A program made the translations under genes and the position numbers. Below, one piece after another: positions 40,757-49,832 of a stretch of 64,000 nucleotides of DNA (positions are counted from its first letter, which is position 1; each line of letters begins with the position of its first letter). Origin of the DNA: JANPPS01 sp965246835 (GTDB taxonomy: Bacteria; Pseudomonadota; Alphaproteobacteria; Acetobacterales; Acetobacteraceae); assembly GCA_965246835.1 (NCBI GenBank), contig CBDFFQ010000001.1, positions 2,852,001 to 2,916,000 on the forward strand, read 5' to 3'. The notes beneath the pieces were generated by a model, which saw nothing but the letters and a program-made list of their open reading frames with translations, searched no databases and was not told the origin of the DNA.

Positions 40757-42085
40757 CTACACCCGCACCACCCCCGCCCTCTCCAACGCCGCCGCCACGC
40801 TCAACACCAAATCCTCCCGCCAAGGCGCCGCAATCACCTGCACCCCGATCGGCAACGGCGCCCCGGGCACCGGCACCGCCACCACCGGCAGCCCCACGAA
40901 ACTCAGCGGCTGCGTGAACAGCCCCAGATTGGCCCGCACCGGCACCTCCTGCCCGGCCAGCATCATCGTCTTCTGGCCCAGCAACGGCGCCATGCAGGGC
41001 GTAGCCGGGGCCAGCACGACATCCACATCCGCGAACAGCGTCAGCATCTGCTCGCGATACCACCGTCGGAAACGCTGCGCCTGCTGCACCAACGGCGCCG
41101 GCAGCAATGCCCCGGCGATCAGGCGGTCGCGGGTGGCCGGGTCGAAGTCCTGGGGGCGCGTGCGGAGGCGGTGCAGGTGCTGGCTGGCGCCCTCGGCGGC
41201 CGTGATCACATAGGCGGCGGTGCGGGCGCGGGCGGCTTCCGGAATTTCCACCCGCGCCGTCACGCCAAGCGCCGCGGCGCAGGCGGCGACGGCGGCCAGC
41301 GCCTGGTCGGAGGCGCCGTGCTCGAAATAGCCGGCGGCCACCGCGATGCGCAGGCCTCCCAAATCCACCAGCCGCACGGGCTCCGCCGGACGCTGGGCGC
41401 AGACGGGGTCGAGGGCGTCGGGCCCCTGCATCGCGTCATAGGCCAGCACCAAATCCGCCACGCTGCGCGCCAAGGGCCCCAGATGGTCGAAGCTCGACAC
41501 GAACGGGAACGTGCCGGCGCGGCTCAGGCGGCCATAGGTCGGTTTCAGCCCGAACACCCCGCACAGGCTGGCCGGCACCCGGATCGAGCCGTTGGTGTCG
41601 GACCCCAGCGCGATCGGCACCAACCCACCCGCCACCGCAGCACCGGAGCCGCCGGAGCTGCCGCCCGTCATGCGGGCCGGGTCATGCGGGTTGCGGCTGG
41701 GCCCGTCATGCACGTTCTCGCCCGTGAAATCATAGGCGTATTCGCCCATGTTCAGCGTGCCGACCAGCACGGCGCCGGCGGCCTCTAGGCGCTGGATCAG
41801 CGGCGCGTCGGCCGTCGCAGGCGCCCTTTCCCGGTTGATGCGGGACCCCGCCCGCGTCGGCAGGCCCGCCACGTCGAACAGGTTCTTGACCGCGAACGGC
41901 ACGCCCGCGAGCGGACCCTTGGCGCCGGCATCCACGGCGGCGGCCCGGGCCAGGGCGCGCTCCGCTAGCACGTCCGTAAACGCACCATAGGGGTCGGTTT
42001 CCGCGCGGCCCACCGCCTCCCGCACGGCCTCGACGGCGGTCAGCGTGCCGCCCCGCACGGCGGCGGCGATCTCGGCGGCCGTCAT
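40757..42085 (-). CDS. AtzE-like amidase (1-carboxybiuret hydrolase family)
   Basis: 442 residues from ATG 42085, which has AAAGGCGGGG as ribosome site; an alternative ATG at 42100 overlaps the atzG-like stop (ATGA). Amidase-signature enzyme with Lys67 (PFAVKNLFDVAG), cis-Ser in TGGSSGGSGAA (143-144) and nucleophile Ser167 in DTNGSIRVPA. The next-door 56-residue AtzG-like subunit is the strongest reason for the AtzE call: AtzE-AtzG deaminates 1-carboxybiuret in cyanuric acid degradation. Other AtzE relatives act on unknown ureides. Last gene of the ten-gene operon. Confidence 0.82.
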   Translation of the reverse strand: MTAAEIAAAVRGGTLTAVEAVREAVGRAETDPYGAFTDVLAERALARAAAVDAGAKGPLAGVPFAVKNLFDVAGLPTRAGSRINRERAPATADAPLIQRLEAAGAVLVGTLNMGEYAYDFTGENVHDGPSRNPHDPARMTGGSSGGSGAAVAGGLVPIALGSDTNGSIRVPASLCGVFGLKPTYGRLSRAGTFPFVSSFDHLGPLARSVADLVLAYDAMQGPDALDPVCAQRPAEPVRLVDLGGLRIAVAAGYFEHGASDQALAAVAACAAALGVTARVEIPEAARARTAAYVITAAEGASQHLHRLRTRPQDFDPATRDRLIAGALLPAPLVQQAQRFRRWYREQMLTLFADVDVVLAPATPCMAPLLGQKTMMLAGQEVPVRANLGLFTQPLSFVGLPVVAVPVPGAPLPIGVQVIAAPWREDLVLSVAAALERAGVVRV

Positions 42086-42096
42086 GCCCCCGCCTT

Positions 42097-42267
42097 TCAT
42101 GCTGAAAACACCGGCGCCGGCTCGGCTTCGTCCGGCAACTCGAACGACAGCACGCTTTCCGACAGCCGCAGCATGAGTTCCAGGTTGAAGCGGATCTCCG
42201 GCAGCCACGCCGGGTCGATCGTGATGCCCAGGAGCCCGGCGGCTTCGGTCAGATATTCGTCCGTCAT
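42097..42267 (-). CDS. AtzG-like small subunit (DUF4089 family)
   Basis: 56 residues from ATG 42267, overlapping the ATPase stop (ATGA) upstream. Sequence LTEAAGLLGITIDPAWLPEI then FNLELMLRLSESVLSFELPD and EAEPAPVFSA fits the AtzG/DUF4089 pattern, a GatC-like peptide that wraps the amidase and is needed for its stability. Directly precedes the AtzE-like gene. Confidence 0.8.
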   Translation of the reverse strand: MTDEYLTEAAGLLGITIDPAWLPEIRFNLELMLRLSESVLSFELPDEAEPAPVFSA

Positions 42268-43259
42268 GCACCCTCCGCGTAGTGGCAGGCAGCCTCCCGC
42301 CCATCCGCAAAGCGGCGCAAGGGCGGCATCTCGCGGCCGCAGAGCTCCGTGCCGACAGGGCAGCGGCCGTGGAAGCGGCAGGCGTTGGGGTCCGGGTCCA
42401 CCGGGCTGCGCGGCTCGCCCCGGGGCGGCGGCGCGTCGCTGCGGATGCCATCGAGGCGCGGGACGGCGGCGATCAGGCTTGATGTGTAGGGGTGCAGCGG
42501 CCGGTCGAACACCGCCTGCGCCGGACCGGATTCGACGAGGCGGCCGAGATACATGACCAGCACACGGTCGCACAGCATGCGGATCACATTCAGGTCGTGG
42601 CTCACGAACACATAGGCCATGCCCAGCGTGGCCCTGAGCTCCGCCAGTAATTTCAGCACGGTGACCTGCACCGACACGTCCAAAGCCGCGGTAGGTTCAT
42701 CGAGGATCAGCAGGTCCGGCCGCGGCCCCACGGCACGCGCGATGCCCACCCGCGCCCGCTGCCCGCCCGAGAGCTGGTGCGGGAAGCGGCCCAGCAGCGC
42801 GGGCTCCAACCCGCACAGCCGGGCCGATTCCTCCACCTTGGCGAGCAGGGCGGCGCCGCGCAGGCCCAGGAGGCGCCGCAGCGGGTCCGCGATCGCGTCG
42901 GCGGCGGTGAAGCGCGGGTTGATGCTCTCGCCGGCATCCTGGAACACCACCTGGATGCGCCGCCGGTCGGGGTCCCGGGCGAAGCGGTGCGCCGGGTCGA
43001 GCGAGAGTTCGCGGCCATCGAAGCGGATCACACCCTCGGTGGGGTCCAGCAACCGGGCCAGCAGGCGGACCAACGTGGACTTGCCGCAGCCACTCTCGCC
43101 CACGAGTCCCAGCGCCTCACCGCGATGCAGCACCAGGCTGACGTCATCGACGGCGTGCACCTGGCTTTGCTTCGGCGTGGGGCCGAGGCGAGGCAGCCAG
43201 GGGCGCCGGCCCACGGGGAAACGGCGATGCAGCTCGGCGACGTCCAGAAGGGGGGTCAT
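42264..43259 (-). CDS. Dipeptide-type ABC importer ATPase (DppF-like), operon 2
   Basis: 331 residues from ATG 43259 (ATGA overlap with the other ATPase). Walker A GESGCGKST, VVFQDAGESINPRFTA, signature LSGGQRARVGIARAV, Walker B LLILDEPTAALD, C-terminal HPYTSSLIAAVPRLDG. Unlike operon 1, it is followed by atzG-atzE rather than by the operon end. Confidence 0.92.
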   Translation of the reverse strand: MTPLLDVAELHRRFPVGRRPWLPRLGPTPKQSQVHAVDDVSLVLHRGEALGLVGESGCGKSTLVRLLARLLDPTEGVIRFDGRELSLDPAHRFARDPDRRRIQVVFQDAGESINPRFTAADAIADPLRRLLGLRGAALLAKVEESARLCGLEPALLGRFPHQLSGGQRARVGIARAVGPRPDLLILDEPTAALDVSVQVTVLKLLAELRATLGMAYVFVSHDLNVIRMLCDRVLVMYLGRLVESGPAQAVFDRPLHPYTSSLIAAVPRLDGIRSDAPPPRGEPRSPVDPDPNACRFHGRCPVGTELCGREMPPLRRFADGREAACHYAEGA

Positions 43260-44209
43260 GAGTTCATGCACGCCAGGATGTGCCGCGGCGCCACCTCCCG
43301 CCACTCGAGCGCCGCGTCGCAGGGCGCAATGTGCTTTTCGCAGCGGGCGGCGTAGCGGCAGGGTGGGAGATCGGTGCGGCGCAAATCCGGCAGGTGGCCC
43401 GGGATGGCGTGCAGCGCCTCCAGCCCGCCCGTGGCGCCCGGCGTCGCGGCCAGCAGCCGCCGTGTGTAGGGGTGGCGCGGGTTGGCCAGCAGCTCCCGAG
43501 TCGGCGCCGTCTCCACCACGTGCCCGGCGTGCATCACCGCGATCCGCCCCGCCCGCTCGCTTGCCAAGGCCAGGTCATGCGTGATCAGCAAGGTCGCCAT
43601 GCCCGTCTCGGCCGCCAGCGTCGCGATCAGGTCCATGACCACGGCCTGGGTCGTGACATCGAGGCCGGTGGTCGGCTCGTCCGCGATCAGCAGGGCCGGG
43701 CGGGCGCTGACGGCGATCGCGATCACGACCCGCTGGCACATGCCGCCCGAGAGCTCGAACGGGTAGGCGCCGAACCGCCGGGCCGGGTCGGGGATGCCGA
43801 CGGCGCGCAGCATCTCGAGCGCCTGCGCCCGCGCCGCCCGCGACCCGAGCCCGGCATGGCGGCGCAGCACGTCCGCGATCTGCTTGCCGATGGGGCGAAT
43901 GGGGTTCAGCGCCGCGCGCGGGTTCTGGAAGATCATCGCCGCCCGCCGCCCCCGGATGGTGGCCAGCACGCGGGGCGAGGCCTGGGCGATGTCCACGCCC
44001 TCCAGCACCGCGCGCCCGGCCGTCACCTCCCCGGCGGCGTCCAGCAGGCCCAGGAGCGCAAAGGCGGTGACGGACTTGCCGCTGCCGCTCTCCCCCACCA
44101 GCGCCAGGGTCTCGCCGGCGTCCAACGAGAACGTCACACGGTCCAGCGCGCGCACGATCCCGGCGCGGGTGCGGAACTGCACGCACAGGCCGTCCACATC
44201 GAGGATCAC
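43256..44209 (-). CDS. Dipeptide-type ABC importer ATPase (DppD-like), operon 2
   Basis: 317 residues. Walker A GESGSGKSV (Val for the usual Thr/Ser at the last position), MIFQNPRAALNPIRP, signature LSGGMCQRVVIAIAV, Walker B LLIADEPTTGLD, and HPYTRRLLAATPG with C-terminal Cys cluster (PPCRYAARCEKHIAPC). Starts 10 bases after the permease stop. Confidence 0.92.
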   Translation of the reverse strand: MILDVDGLCVQFRTRAGIVRALDRVTFSLDAGETLALVGESGSGKSVTAFALLGLLDAAGEVTAGRAVLEGVDIAQASPRVLATIRGRRAAMIFQNPRAALNPIRPIGKQIADVLRRHAGLGSRAARAQALEMLRAVGIPDPARRFGAYPFELSGGMCQRVVIAIAVSARPALLIADEPTTGLDVTTQAVVMDLIATLAAETGMATLLITHDLALASERAGRIAVMHAGHVVETAPTRELLANPRHPYTRRLLAATPGATGGLEALHAIPGHLPDLRRTDLPPCRYAARCEKHIAPCDAALEWREVAPRHILACMNS

Positions 44210-44219
44210 GTGCGCCGCG

Positions 44220-45062
44220 TCATGTTCGTCTCCGGGGGTCCACGATGTCCCGGATGCCGTCGCCCAGCAGGTTGAAGCAGAACACCGCCACCATCAGCGT
44301 GGCGCCCGGGAACAGCGCCACCCACCACTCGCCCGACACGATGAAGCTCGCGCCCTCCGCGACCATGATGCCCCATTCCGGCATCGGTGGCCGCACCCCC
44401 AGCCCGATGAAGCTGAGCCCGGCCGCGTTCAGGATCGCGTAGCCCATGGTGAGCGACATCTGCACCGTCATGATCGGCAGGATGTTCGGCGCCACCTGCC
44501 GCAGCAGCACCGCCATGTCCCGATGCCCCGCCACCCGCGCCGCATCGACGAACCCGGCCTCCCGCCGCATCGCCGTCTCCGCCCGCGCGACCCGTACATA
44601 CAGCGGGAAGTTGATGATGGCCGTGGCCAGCACGATGTTGGGCACGGTGTTGCCCAGGGCCGCCACGATGCCCATCGCCAGCACGAACAGCGGGAACGCC
44701 ATGATGGTGTCGGCGATGCGCCCCACCACGGCCTCCACCCATCCGCCGAAGAACCCGGCCGCCAGCCCCGCGAACCCGCCCAGCACGAACACCAGCGCGA
44801 CCGACGCCGCGGCGATGCCGAGATCGAGCCGGGTCGCGACCAGCGCCCTGGACAGCACGTCCCGCCCCAGCTGGTCGGTGCCGAACCAGTGTTTGGCGGA
44901 GGGGGCCTGCAGCGCCGCCATGGTGTCGGAGGCGAGGGGGTCGTAGGGCGCGATCACCGGGCCGAACAGGGCAATGAGCACCAGCGCCGCGAACAGCGCG
45001 AAGGCGAAGCCGGTGACAGGGTTTTCCGCGATCGTGTGGCGCGCGTGGGTGAGGGCGGTCAC
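44220..45062 (-). CDS. Dipeptide-type ABC importer permease (DppC-like), operon 2
   Basis: 280 residues from GTG 45062, which overlaps the DppB-like stop (GTGA) and gives VTALTHARHTIAENP. Six helices, FGPVIAPYDPLASDT, HWFGTDQLGRDVLSRALVATR (in parts) and SFIGLGVRPPMPEWG are DppC features. Confidence 0.92.
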   Translation of the reverse strand: MTALTHARHTIAENPVTGFAFALFAALVLIALFGPVIAPYDPLASDTMAALQAPSAKHWFGTDQLGRDVLSRALVATRLDLGIAAASVALVFVLGGFAGLAAGFFGGWVEAVVGRIADTIMAFPLFVLAMGIVAALGNTVPNIVLATAIINFPLYVRVARAETAMRREAGFVDAARVAGHRDMAVLLRQVAPNILPIMTVQMSLTMGYAILNAAGLSFIGLGVRPPMPEWGIMVAEGASFIVSGEWWVALFPGATLMVAVFCFNLLGDGIRDIVDPRRRT

Positions 45063-46066
45063 GCCATCCTCGCACGGGGATCGAGGGCGCGGAGCAGCAG
45101 GTCGATCGCGAGGTTCAGCGCCACGTAGAGCACCGCCATGGTCAACACGAACCCTTGCACCGGCGCGAAATCGGACGCGATCAGCGCCTCCACGGCGTAG
45201 GAGCCGACGCCGGGCCAGGCAAACACCTTTTCCACCAGCACGTTGGCGCCCAGCAGGAAGCTGAACACCATACCGAGCGTGGTGACCACCGGCAGCAGCG
45301 CGTTGCGGAACGCATAGCCCAGCACGATGCGGCGGGACGACAATCCGGCCGCCCGCGCCGTGCGCACGAACTCCGCGCCCAGGACCGCCAGCATGCTGGC
45401 CCGCGTGATCCGTGCGATCGGCGCCAGCGCGAACAGGCCCAGCGTGCAGGCCGGCAGGATCAATTGCGACAGGGCCCCGCGCAGCCCCTCCCAATCCCGG
45501 GCCATCAGCGCATCGACGGTAAACAGCCCGGTGATGGTGGGCGGAGCCGTCGCGTAGGCATCGAGCCGACCCACCGGCGCCGGCGCCCAGCCCAGCAAGA
45601 AGTAGAAGACATAGACCAGCAGCAGCCCGGTGAAGAACACCGGCAAACTGACCCCCGCCGTCACCACGACCCGGCACAGATGGTCGATCCACGATCCCTG
45701 CTTCACCGCCGCCAGGATCCCCAGCGGCACCGCCACGGCGATCGCGAGAAATAGCCCCGTGAGCGTCAGCTCCGCACTGGCGGGAAGCCGGGCCGCGAGG
45801 TCCCGCAGCACCGGCTGCCCCGTGGTGAGCGACATGCCCATGTCGCCATGCACCAGCGCCGCGACATAGGCCAGGAACTGCTCCGGCAGCGGCCGATCCA
45901 GCCCCAGGCTATGCCGGATCTGCTCGATCGCTTCCGCACTCGCCGTGGGCCCGGCGAAATACGCCGCGGTATCGCCGGGCAGCACGCGCGTCAGCACGAA
46001 GGTGAACAGGATCACGCCGAGCAGCGCCGGGATCGCGCCAGCCAGGCGGGTGAGCGCGCTACGCAT
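45059..46066 (-). CDS. Dipeptide-type ABC importer permease (DppB-like), operon 2
   Basis: 335 residues, six helices. VLPGDTAAYFAGPTASAEAI near the N-terminus and EKVFAWPGVGSYAVEALIAS near the C-terminus are typical. A 44-base gap with a REP-like hairpin separates it from the solute-binding protein gene. Confidence 0.92.
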   Translation of the reverse strand: MRSALTRLAGAIPALLGVILFTFVLTRVLPGDTAAYFAGPTASAEAIEQIRHSLGLDRPLPEQFLAYVAALVHGDMGMSLTTGQPVLRDLAARLPASAELTLTGLFLAIAVAVPLGILAAVKQGSWIDHLCRVVVTAGVSLPVFFTGLLLVYVFYFLLGWAPAPVGRLDAYATAPPTITGLFTVDALMARDWEGLRGALSQLILPACTLGLFALAPIARITRASMLAVLGAEFVRTARAAGLSSRRIVLGYAFRNALLPVVTTLGMVFSFLLGANVLVEKVFAWPGVGSYAVEALIASDFAPVQGFVLTMAVLYVALNLAIDLLLRALDPRARMA

Positions 46067-46073
46067 CTAGAAG

Positions 46074-46097
46074 CCCTCTCCCGCCAGCGGGAGAGGG
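46074..46097. repeat. REP-like hairpin between solute-binding protein and permease genes, operon 2
   Basis: Perfect 11-bp arms CCCTCTCCCGC/GCGGGAGAGGG with loop CA, the same arms as at 33091-33114 and in the same gene context. Likely mRNA-level control of subunit ratio. Confidence 0.75.
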
Positions 46098-46110
46098 GGT
46101 TTCCGAAGCC

Positions 46111-47691
46111 TCATCCCTTCGTCAGCGACCGGAAATCCGGCTCCCGGCACGGCCAGAACTGATAGCCACCGATCGTCTTCTGCATCGCCACGTCATGCAG
46201 CGGCTGGCACACGGGCACGAACGGCACCTCATCCATCGCCTTCGCGAGGAAGCCCTTCACATCCCGCGCATACACCGCCGCATCGGACGTGAACCGCGCC
46301 CCGTCGATCAGCACATCCATGTCCTTGTTCTGGTAGTTGGACGTGTTGAATACCGCGTTCGAGCTATGCAGGTTCCAATAGAAGAAATAATCCGGCCAAT
46401 CGAGCCAGCCGCCGAACCGGTTGATCACCATGGGCGCGGTCTTCTTCAACAGCTCGCCACGGAAATTGGCGCCCGGGATCTTCTGGATCTCGAGCTCGAT
46501 CCCGATCGCCGCCAGGCTCTCCTTCACCAGCACCGCCATCGGCTCCGCAATCGTGCCGGACCCGGCGTCGAACAGCACCGATGTGCTGAACCCGCCCCCG
46601 GCCTCCGCCAGCAGCTTCTTCGCGCGGTCCACATCGGTCGCATACGGGTAGGGCTGCGGCCATTTCTCGCCGGCCGGTGCCGCCCCCGCGCCCCACATCG
46701 GCACGCCGCGGCCGAACAGCGCCGCCTGCATGATCTTGTCATACGGCATGGCATACGCCACCGCCTGCCGCACCCGCTTGTCCTTGAACGGGCCGAGCTG
46801 GCTGTTCATCGCCACATACCAGATCGCGTTCGGGATCGGCACGCCGCTCACTCGGATCTTCCCGGCCTCCGCCAGATCCTTGAAGTCCTTGGGCGGCAGC
46901 CCGTAGGACATATCCGCATCGCCCCGCTCCAGCAGCGCGCGCCGCGTGCTGGGGCTCGGGATGTCGCGCGCGATGATGCGGCGCAGCTTCGGCAGCGGGC
47001 CGTTCTTCCACTCGTCGAAGCGGGTGTAGATGGTCTCGTTACCGGGCTTCCAGCTCTCGACGCGATAGGCGCCGCCGCCGGCGATATTGTTCTTGAGATA
47101 TTCCTTCGCCCAGGGGTCGCCACCCGCATTCTTCTGCGCCAGCTCGCTATCGATCACGAACGGGATGGTCACACCGAGGTTGGGCATCAGCAGCTTGTCG
47201 GCACGGAGGAAGTCGATGCGGAACGTGCGGTCATCGACCGCCACGAACTGCTCCGGCTTCTCCATCGACCCGGCGTTCATCTGCGTCGTCGCGAACCCCC
47301 CGATGCTCACCGCGCGATCGAGCGACCATTTCACGTCCTTCGCCGTCACGGCGCGGCCGGAATGGAAGGTGGCACCCTCCCGCAGCTTGAACGTCACGCT
47401 CATCCCATCGGGCGCGACCTGCCAGCTCTCGGCCAGCTCCGGCTCCAGCTGCGTCAGATCGTAGCTGAGCGTGCCGTCCGGCAAGGTGATGCGCTTGAAC
47501 CGCACCAGCCGGTCGTAGCAATTGAGCGACACGCCGTTCACCGGCTGTGACGCGCCGATGCCCTGCATATCGAGGCTGTTGGGGCCGTATTCCTGGATGA
47601 TCAGCAACGTCTCGGCCCGGGTGGGCGCTTGCGCCAGGGCGGGCGTGGCAAGTGTGGCGGCGCTGGCAGCGAGAAAGGTGCGGCGATCCAT
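46111..47691 (-). CDS. Peptide-type ABC importer solute-binding protein (SBP family 5), operon 2
   Basis: 526 residues from ATG 47691: the GGAG ribosome site is 6 bases upstream of it but touches the alternative ATG at 47697, so 47691 is preferred. Signal MDRRTFLAASAATLATPALA has twin arginines (Tat candidate). SBP_bac_5 signatures: GMSVTFKLREGATFHSGRAV, AKDVKWSLDRAVS, KRVRQAVAYAMPYDKIM. Placed between hydrolase genes, so its ligand is probably the amide substrate of the pathway rather than a peptide. Confidence 0.92.
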   Translation of the reverse strand: MDRRTFLAASAATLATPALAQAPTRAETLLIIQEYGPNSLDMQGIGASQPVNGVSLNCYDRLVRFKRITLPDGTLSYDLTQLEPELAESWQVAPDGMSVTFKLREGATFHSGRAVTAKDVKWSLDRAVSIGGFATTQMNAGSMEKPEQFVAVDDRTFRIDFLRADKLLMPNLGVTIPFVIDSELAQKNAGGDPWAKEYLKNNIAGGGAYRVESWKPGNETIYTRFDEWKNGPLPKLRRIIARDIPSPSTRRALLERGDADMSYGLPPKDFKDLAEAGKIRVSGVPIPNAIWYVAMNSQLGPFKDKRVRQAVAYAMPYDKIMQAALFGRGVPMWGAGAAPAGEKWPQPYPYATDVDRAKKLLAEAGGGFSTSVLFDAGSGTIAEPMAVLVKESLAAIGIELEIQKIPGANFRGELLKKTAPMVINRFGGWLDWPDYFFYWNLHSSNAVFNTSNYQNKDMDVLIDGARFTSDAAVYARDVKGFLAKAMDEVPFVPVCQPLHDVAMQKTIGGYQFWPCREPDFRSLTKG

Positions 47692-47736
47692 GCTCATCTC
47701 CGGTTTAGAATGAACCAAAGCAAGGCGCGTGCCGTG

Positions 47737-49446
47737 TCAGCCGCGGCTTAACCACGCCCGCCAGCCGCCATGCGCTGTAATATCTTCCCCCTCCGCACCG
47801 GCCTCCGCAATGAAGCCGAGCGCCGGGCCACGCTCCAGCTCAACGGTGCCGAGCCCGAGCGGCGGCGCGATGCTGCCTAAAAATCCGGCAACCGCGGCGG
47901 GCGGCAGCGCCCAAACCTCCCCCGTCAGCGCCGCCCCATGGGGATCGCGCACCAAGGCCGGGCGCGGCAGCCGGCCGGGGAGGGCAAGCATGCGGTAGGC
48001 GGGCGCCGTGACGCAGTCCCGCACGAACCAGCCGCCGCGCGCGACCAGGTCTGCGTTGAGCGGCTGGCCCTTCATGTGCGCGCCAAACACCGCGATCTCC
48101 GTCCCGTCATGCGGCTGCAGGATCGATGTGGCGCCGAGCGGGCTTGCGACCTGGCGGTGCAGACGGGCTCCGAACGCGGCCAGCATCCGGTCGCTCCAAG
48201 CCGGGCCGACGAGGGTGACGCCGTGGGGGAAGCCGCTGTCGTAAAAACCCTGCGGGACCGCCAGCGCGGCGAGGTCCATGAGGTTGACGAAATTGGTGTA
48301 GGTGCCCAGCCGCGCATTGAGCCGGATCGGCTCCGCCGCGACCTCCGCCAGCGAATACGCGGTCGGGCTCGTCGGCAGCAGCATGAAATCGATCCGGTCC
48401 CAAAGGGGCTCCGTATCCCGGCATAGCGCGGCCAGGCGATGCTGGGCCTGGAACAGGGCCGGGGCGGAGATGGCGCCGCCCCCTTCGAGGATGGTGCGGA
48501 TCACGGGATGCAGCGCGTCCGCCCGGGCCAGCATGGTGCCGACCGCTGCCGTTCGTTCGGCGGCCCAGGGGCCATACAGCAGCGCCGCCACCTCGGCGAA
48601 AGGGGCGAAGTCGAACGGCACGATGTCGGCGCCCAACAATTCGGCCCGGGCGATGGCCGCGGCATAGGCGCGGGCCGCGGCAGCGTCCCCGAAGAACTCA
48701 GGCGCATCCGGCACCCCGATGCGGGGCCGGTCCGGCAGCCGGTGCGCGGCGCCGGCATGGCGGGAGTAGGGGTCGGCGGCGTCATACCCGCCCGCCACCT
48801 CCACCACCGCCACCGCGTCCGCCACCGTCAGCGCGAACACCGACACGCAATCCAGCGACCGGCACGCCGGCACCACCCCCGTCGTGCTGAGCCACCCCTT
48901 GGTCGGCTTCAGCCCCACCAGGTTGTTGAACCCCGCCGGCACCCGGCCCGACCCGGCGGTATCGGTCCCCAACGCAAAGCTCACCAGCCCCGAAGCGACC
49001 GCCACCGCGGAGCCCGAACTGCTGCCCCCCGGCACCATCGCCGGGTCGAACGGGTTGCGCGGCACGCCATAGGGCGACCGCACGCCGACCAGCCCGGTAG
49101 CGAACTGATCGAGGTTGGTCTTCCCCACCACGATCGCCCCGGCATCCACCAGGCGCTGCACCACGGTCGCATGCCGCTCCGGCGTATAGGCGAAGGCCGG
49201 GCAGCCCGCCGTGGTCGGCAGCCCGGCGACATCGATATTGTCCTTGACCGCAAACGGCACGCCGCCCAGCGGCAGAGAGGGATCGGCCGCCCGTGCGCTG
49301 GCGAGCAGGTCGGCGTCCGGCACGCGGCCGATCCAGACCGCGGGGTCCGCATCCAGCCGCGGCAGGAGCGCGGCCATGACCCCTTCCGGCGTCGCGCTGC
49401 CATCGGCGTAGGCGGCGCGCAGTCGGGCGAGATCGAGGCTCACCAT
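47737..49446 (-). CDS. atzF: Allophanate hydrolase (AtzF-like)
   Basis: Hydrolyses allophanate to ammonia and CO2. 569 residues: N-terminal amidase domain with Lys68 (PFAVKDNIDVAGLPTTAG), cis-Ser in GGSSSGSAVAVA (about 143) and nucleophile Ser166 in DTAGSGRVPAG; the helical SRHAGAA-type linker; and a C-terminal domain of about 120 residues (EIAVFGAHMKGQPLNADL, APAYRMLALPG, WALPPAAVAGFL) specific to allophanate hydrolases. Full length for the family. Its ATG overlaps the atzH-like stop by 7 bases. Confidence 0.9.
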   Translation of the reverse strand: MVSLDLARLRAAYADGSATPEGVMAALLPRLDADPAVWIGRVPDADLLASARAADPSLPLGGVPFAVKDNIDVAGLPTTAGCPAFAYTPERHATVVQRLVDAGAIVVGKTNLDQFATGLVGVRSPYGVPRNPFDPAMVPGGSSSGSAVAVASGLVSFALGTDTAGSGRVPAGFNNLVGLKPTKGWLSTTGVVPACRSLDCVSVFALTVADAVAVVEVAGGYDAADPYSRHAGAAHRLPDRPRIGVPDAPEFFGDAAAARAYAAAIARAELLGADIVPFDFAPFAEVAALLYGPWAAERTAAVGTMLARADALHPVIRTILEGGGAISAPALFQAQHRLAALCRDTEPLWDRIDFMLLPTSPTAYSLAEVAAEPIRLNARLGTYTNFVNLMDLAALAVPQGFYDSGFPHGVTLVGPAWSDRMLAAFGARLHRQVASPLGATSILQPHDGTEIAVFGAHMKGQPLNADLVARGGWFVRDCVTAPAYRMLALPGRLPRPALVRDPHGAALTGEVWALPPAAVAGFLGSIAPPLGLGTVELERGPALGFIAEAGAEGEDITAHGGWRAWLSRG

Positions 49447-49832
49447 GGCGCGGCGACGGCCTGGGTCGAGACATGGGCGGACACGACCTTCCAGCCGACA
49501 TCCGGAAACCGTACCCAGGTCTGGGTCTGCCGCCCCACCCCGCCGCCGCGCTGGTCGAATTCGAGGTTCACGGTCGCGATGTCCCGCCCCAACGTCAGGA
49601 TCGCCAGCCGCCGCCGGCCCAGCTTGATGCCCGGTCCCGGCGGACGCGCAACGCGATGCGCGTGGATGGCATCGAAGCCATATCCGTTCTCGTGCATGGC
49701 ATACCGAATCGTATGCGGGCTGTTCCAGAACGTGGCGTCCAGCACCGCGACATCCTTGTCGATCAGCGCCTGCTCATACCGCTCGAACATCGCGGTCACC
49801 TCGGCCACCACTTCCGGCAAGTTCACATCCAT
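49440..49832 (-). CDS. AtzH/HpxZ-like SnoaL-fold protein
   Basis: 130 residues from ATG 49832: MDVNLPEVVAEVTAMFERYE, ALDKDVAVLDATFWNSP-type helix-strand, HTIRYAMHENGYGFDAIHAH, RTTQTWVRFPDVGWKVVSAHVS-like end. This pattern is the DUF3225 (HpxZ, oxalurate catabolism) / AtzH family with NTF2-like fold. AtzH is known to convert 1,3-dicarboxyurea to allophanate in cyanuric acid degradation, which fits its position just before atzF. Overlaps the amidase gene by 10 bases. Confidence 0.82.
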   Translation of the reverse strand: MDVNLPEVVAEVTAMFERYEQALIDKDVAVLDATFWNSPHTIRYAMHENGYGFDAIHAHRVARPPGPGIKLGRRRLAILTLGRDIATVNLEFDQRGGGVGRQTQTWVRFPDVGWKVVSAHVSTQAVAAPW

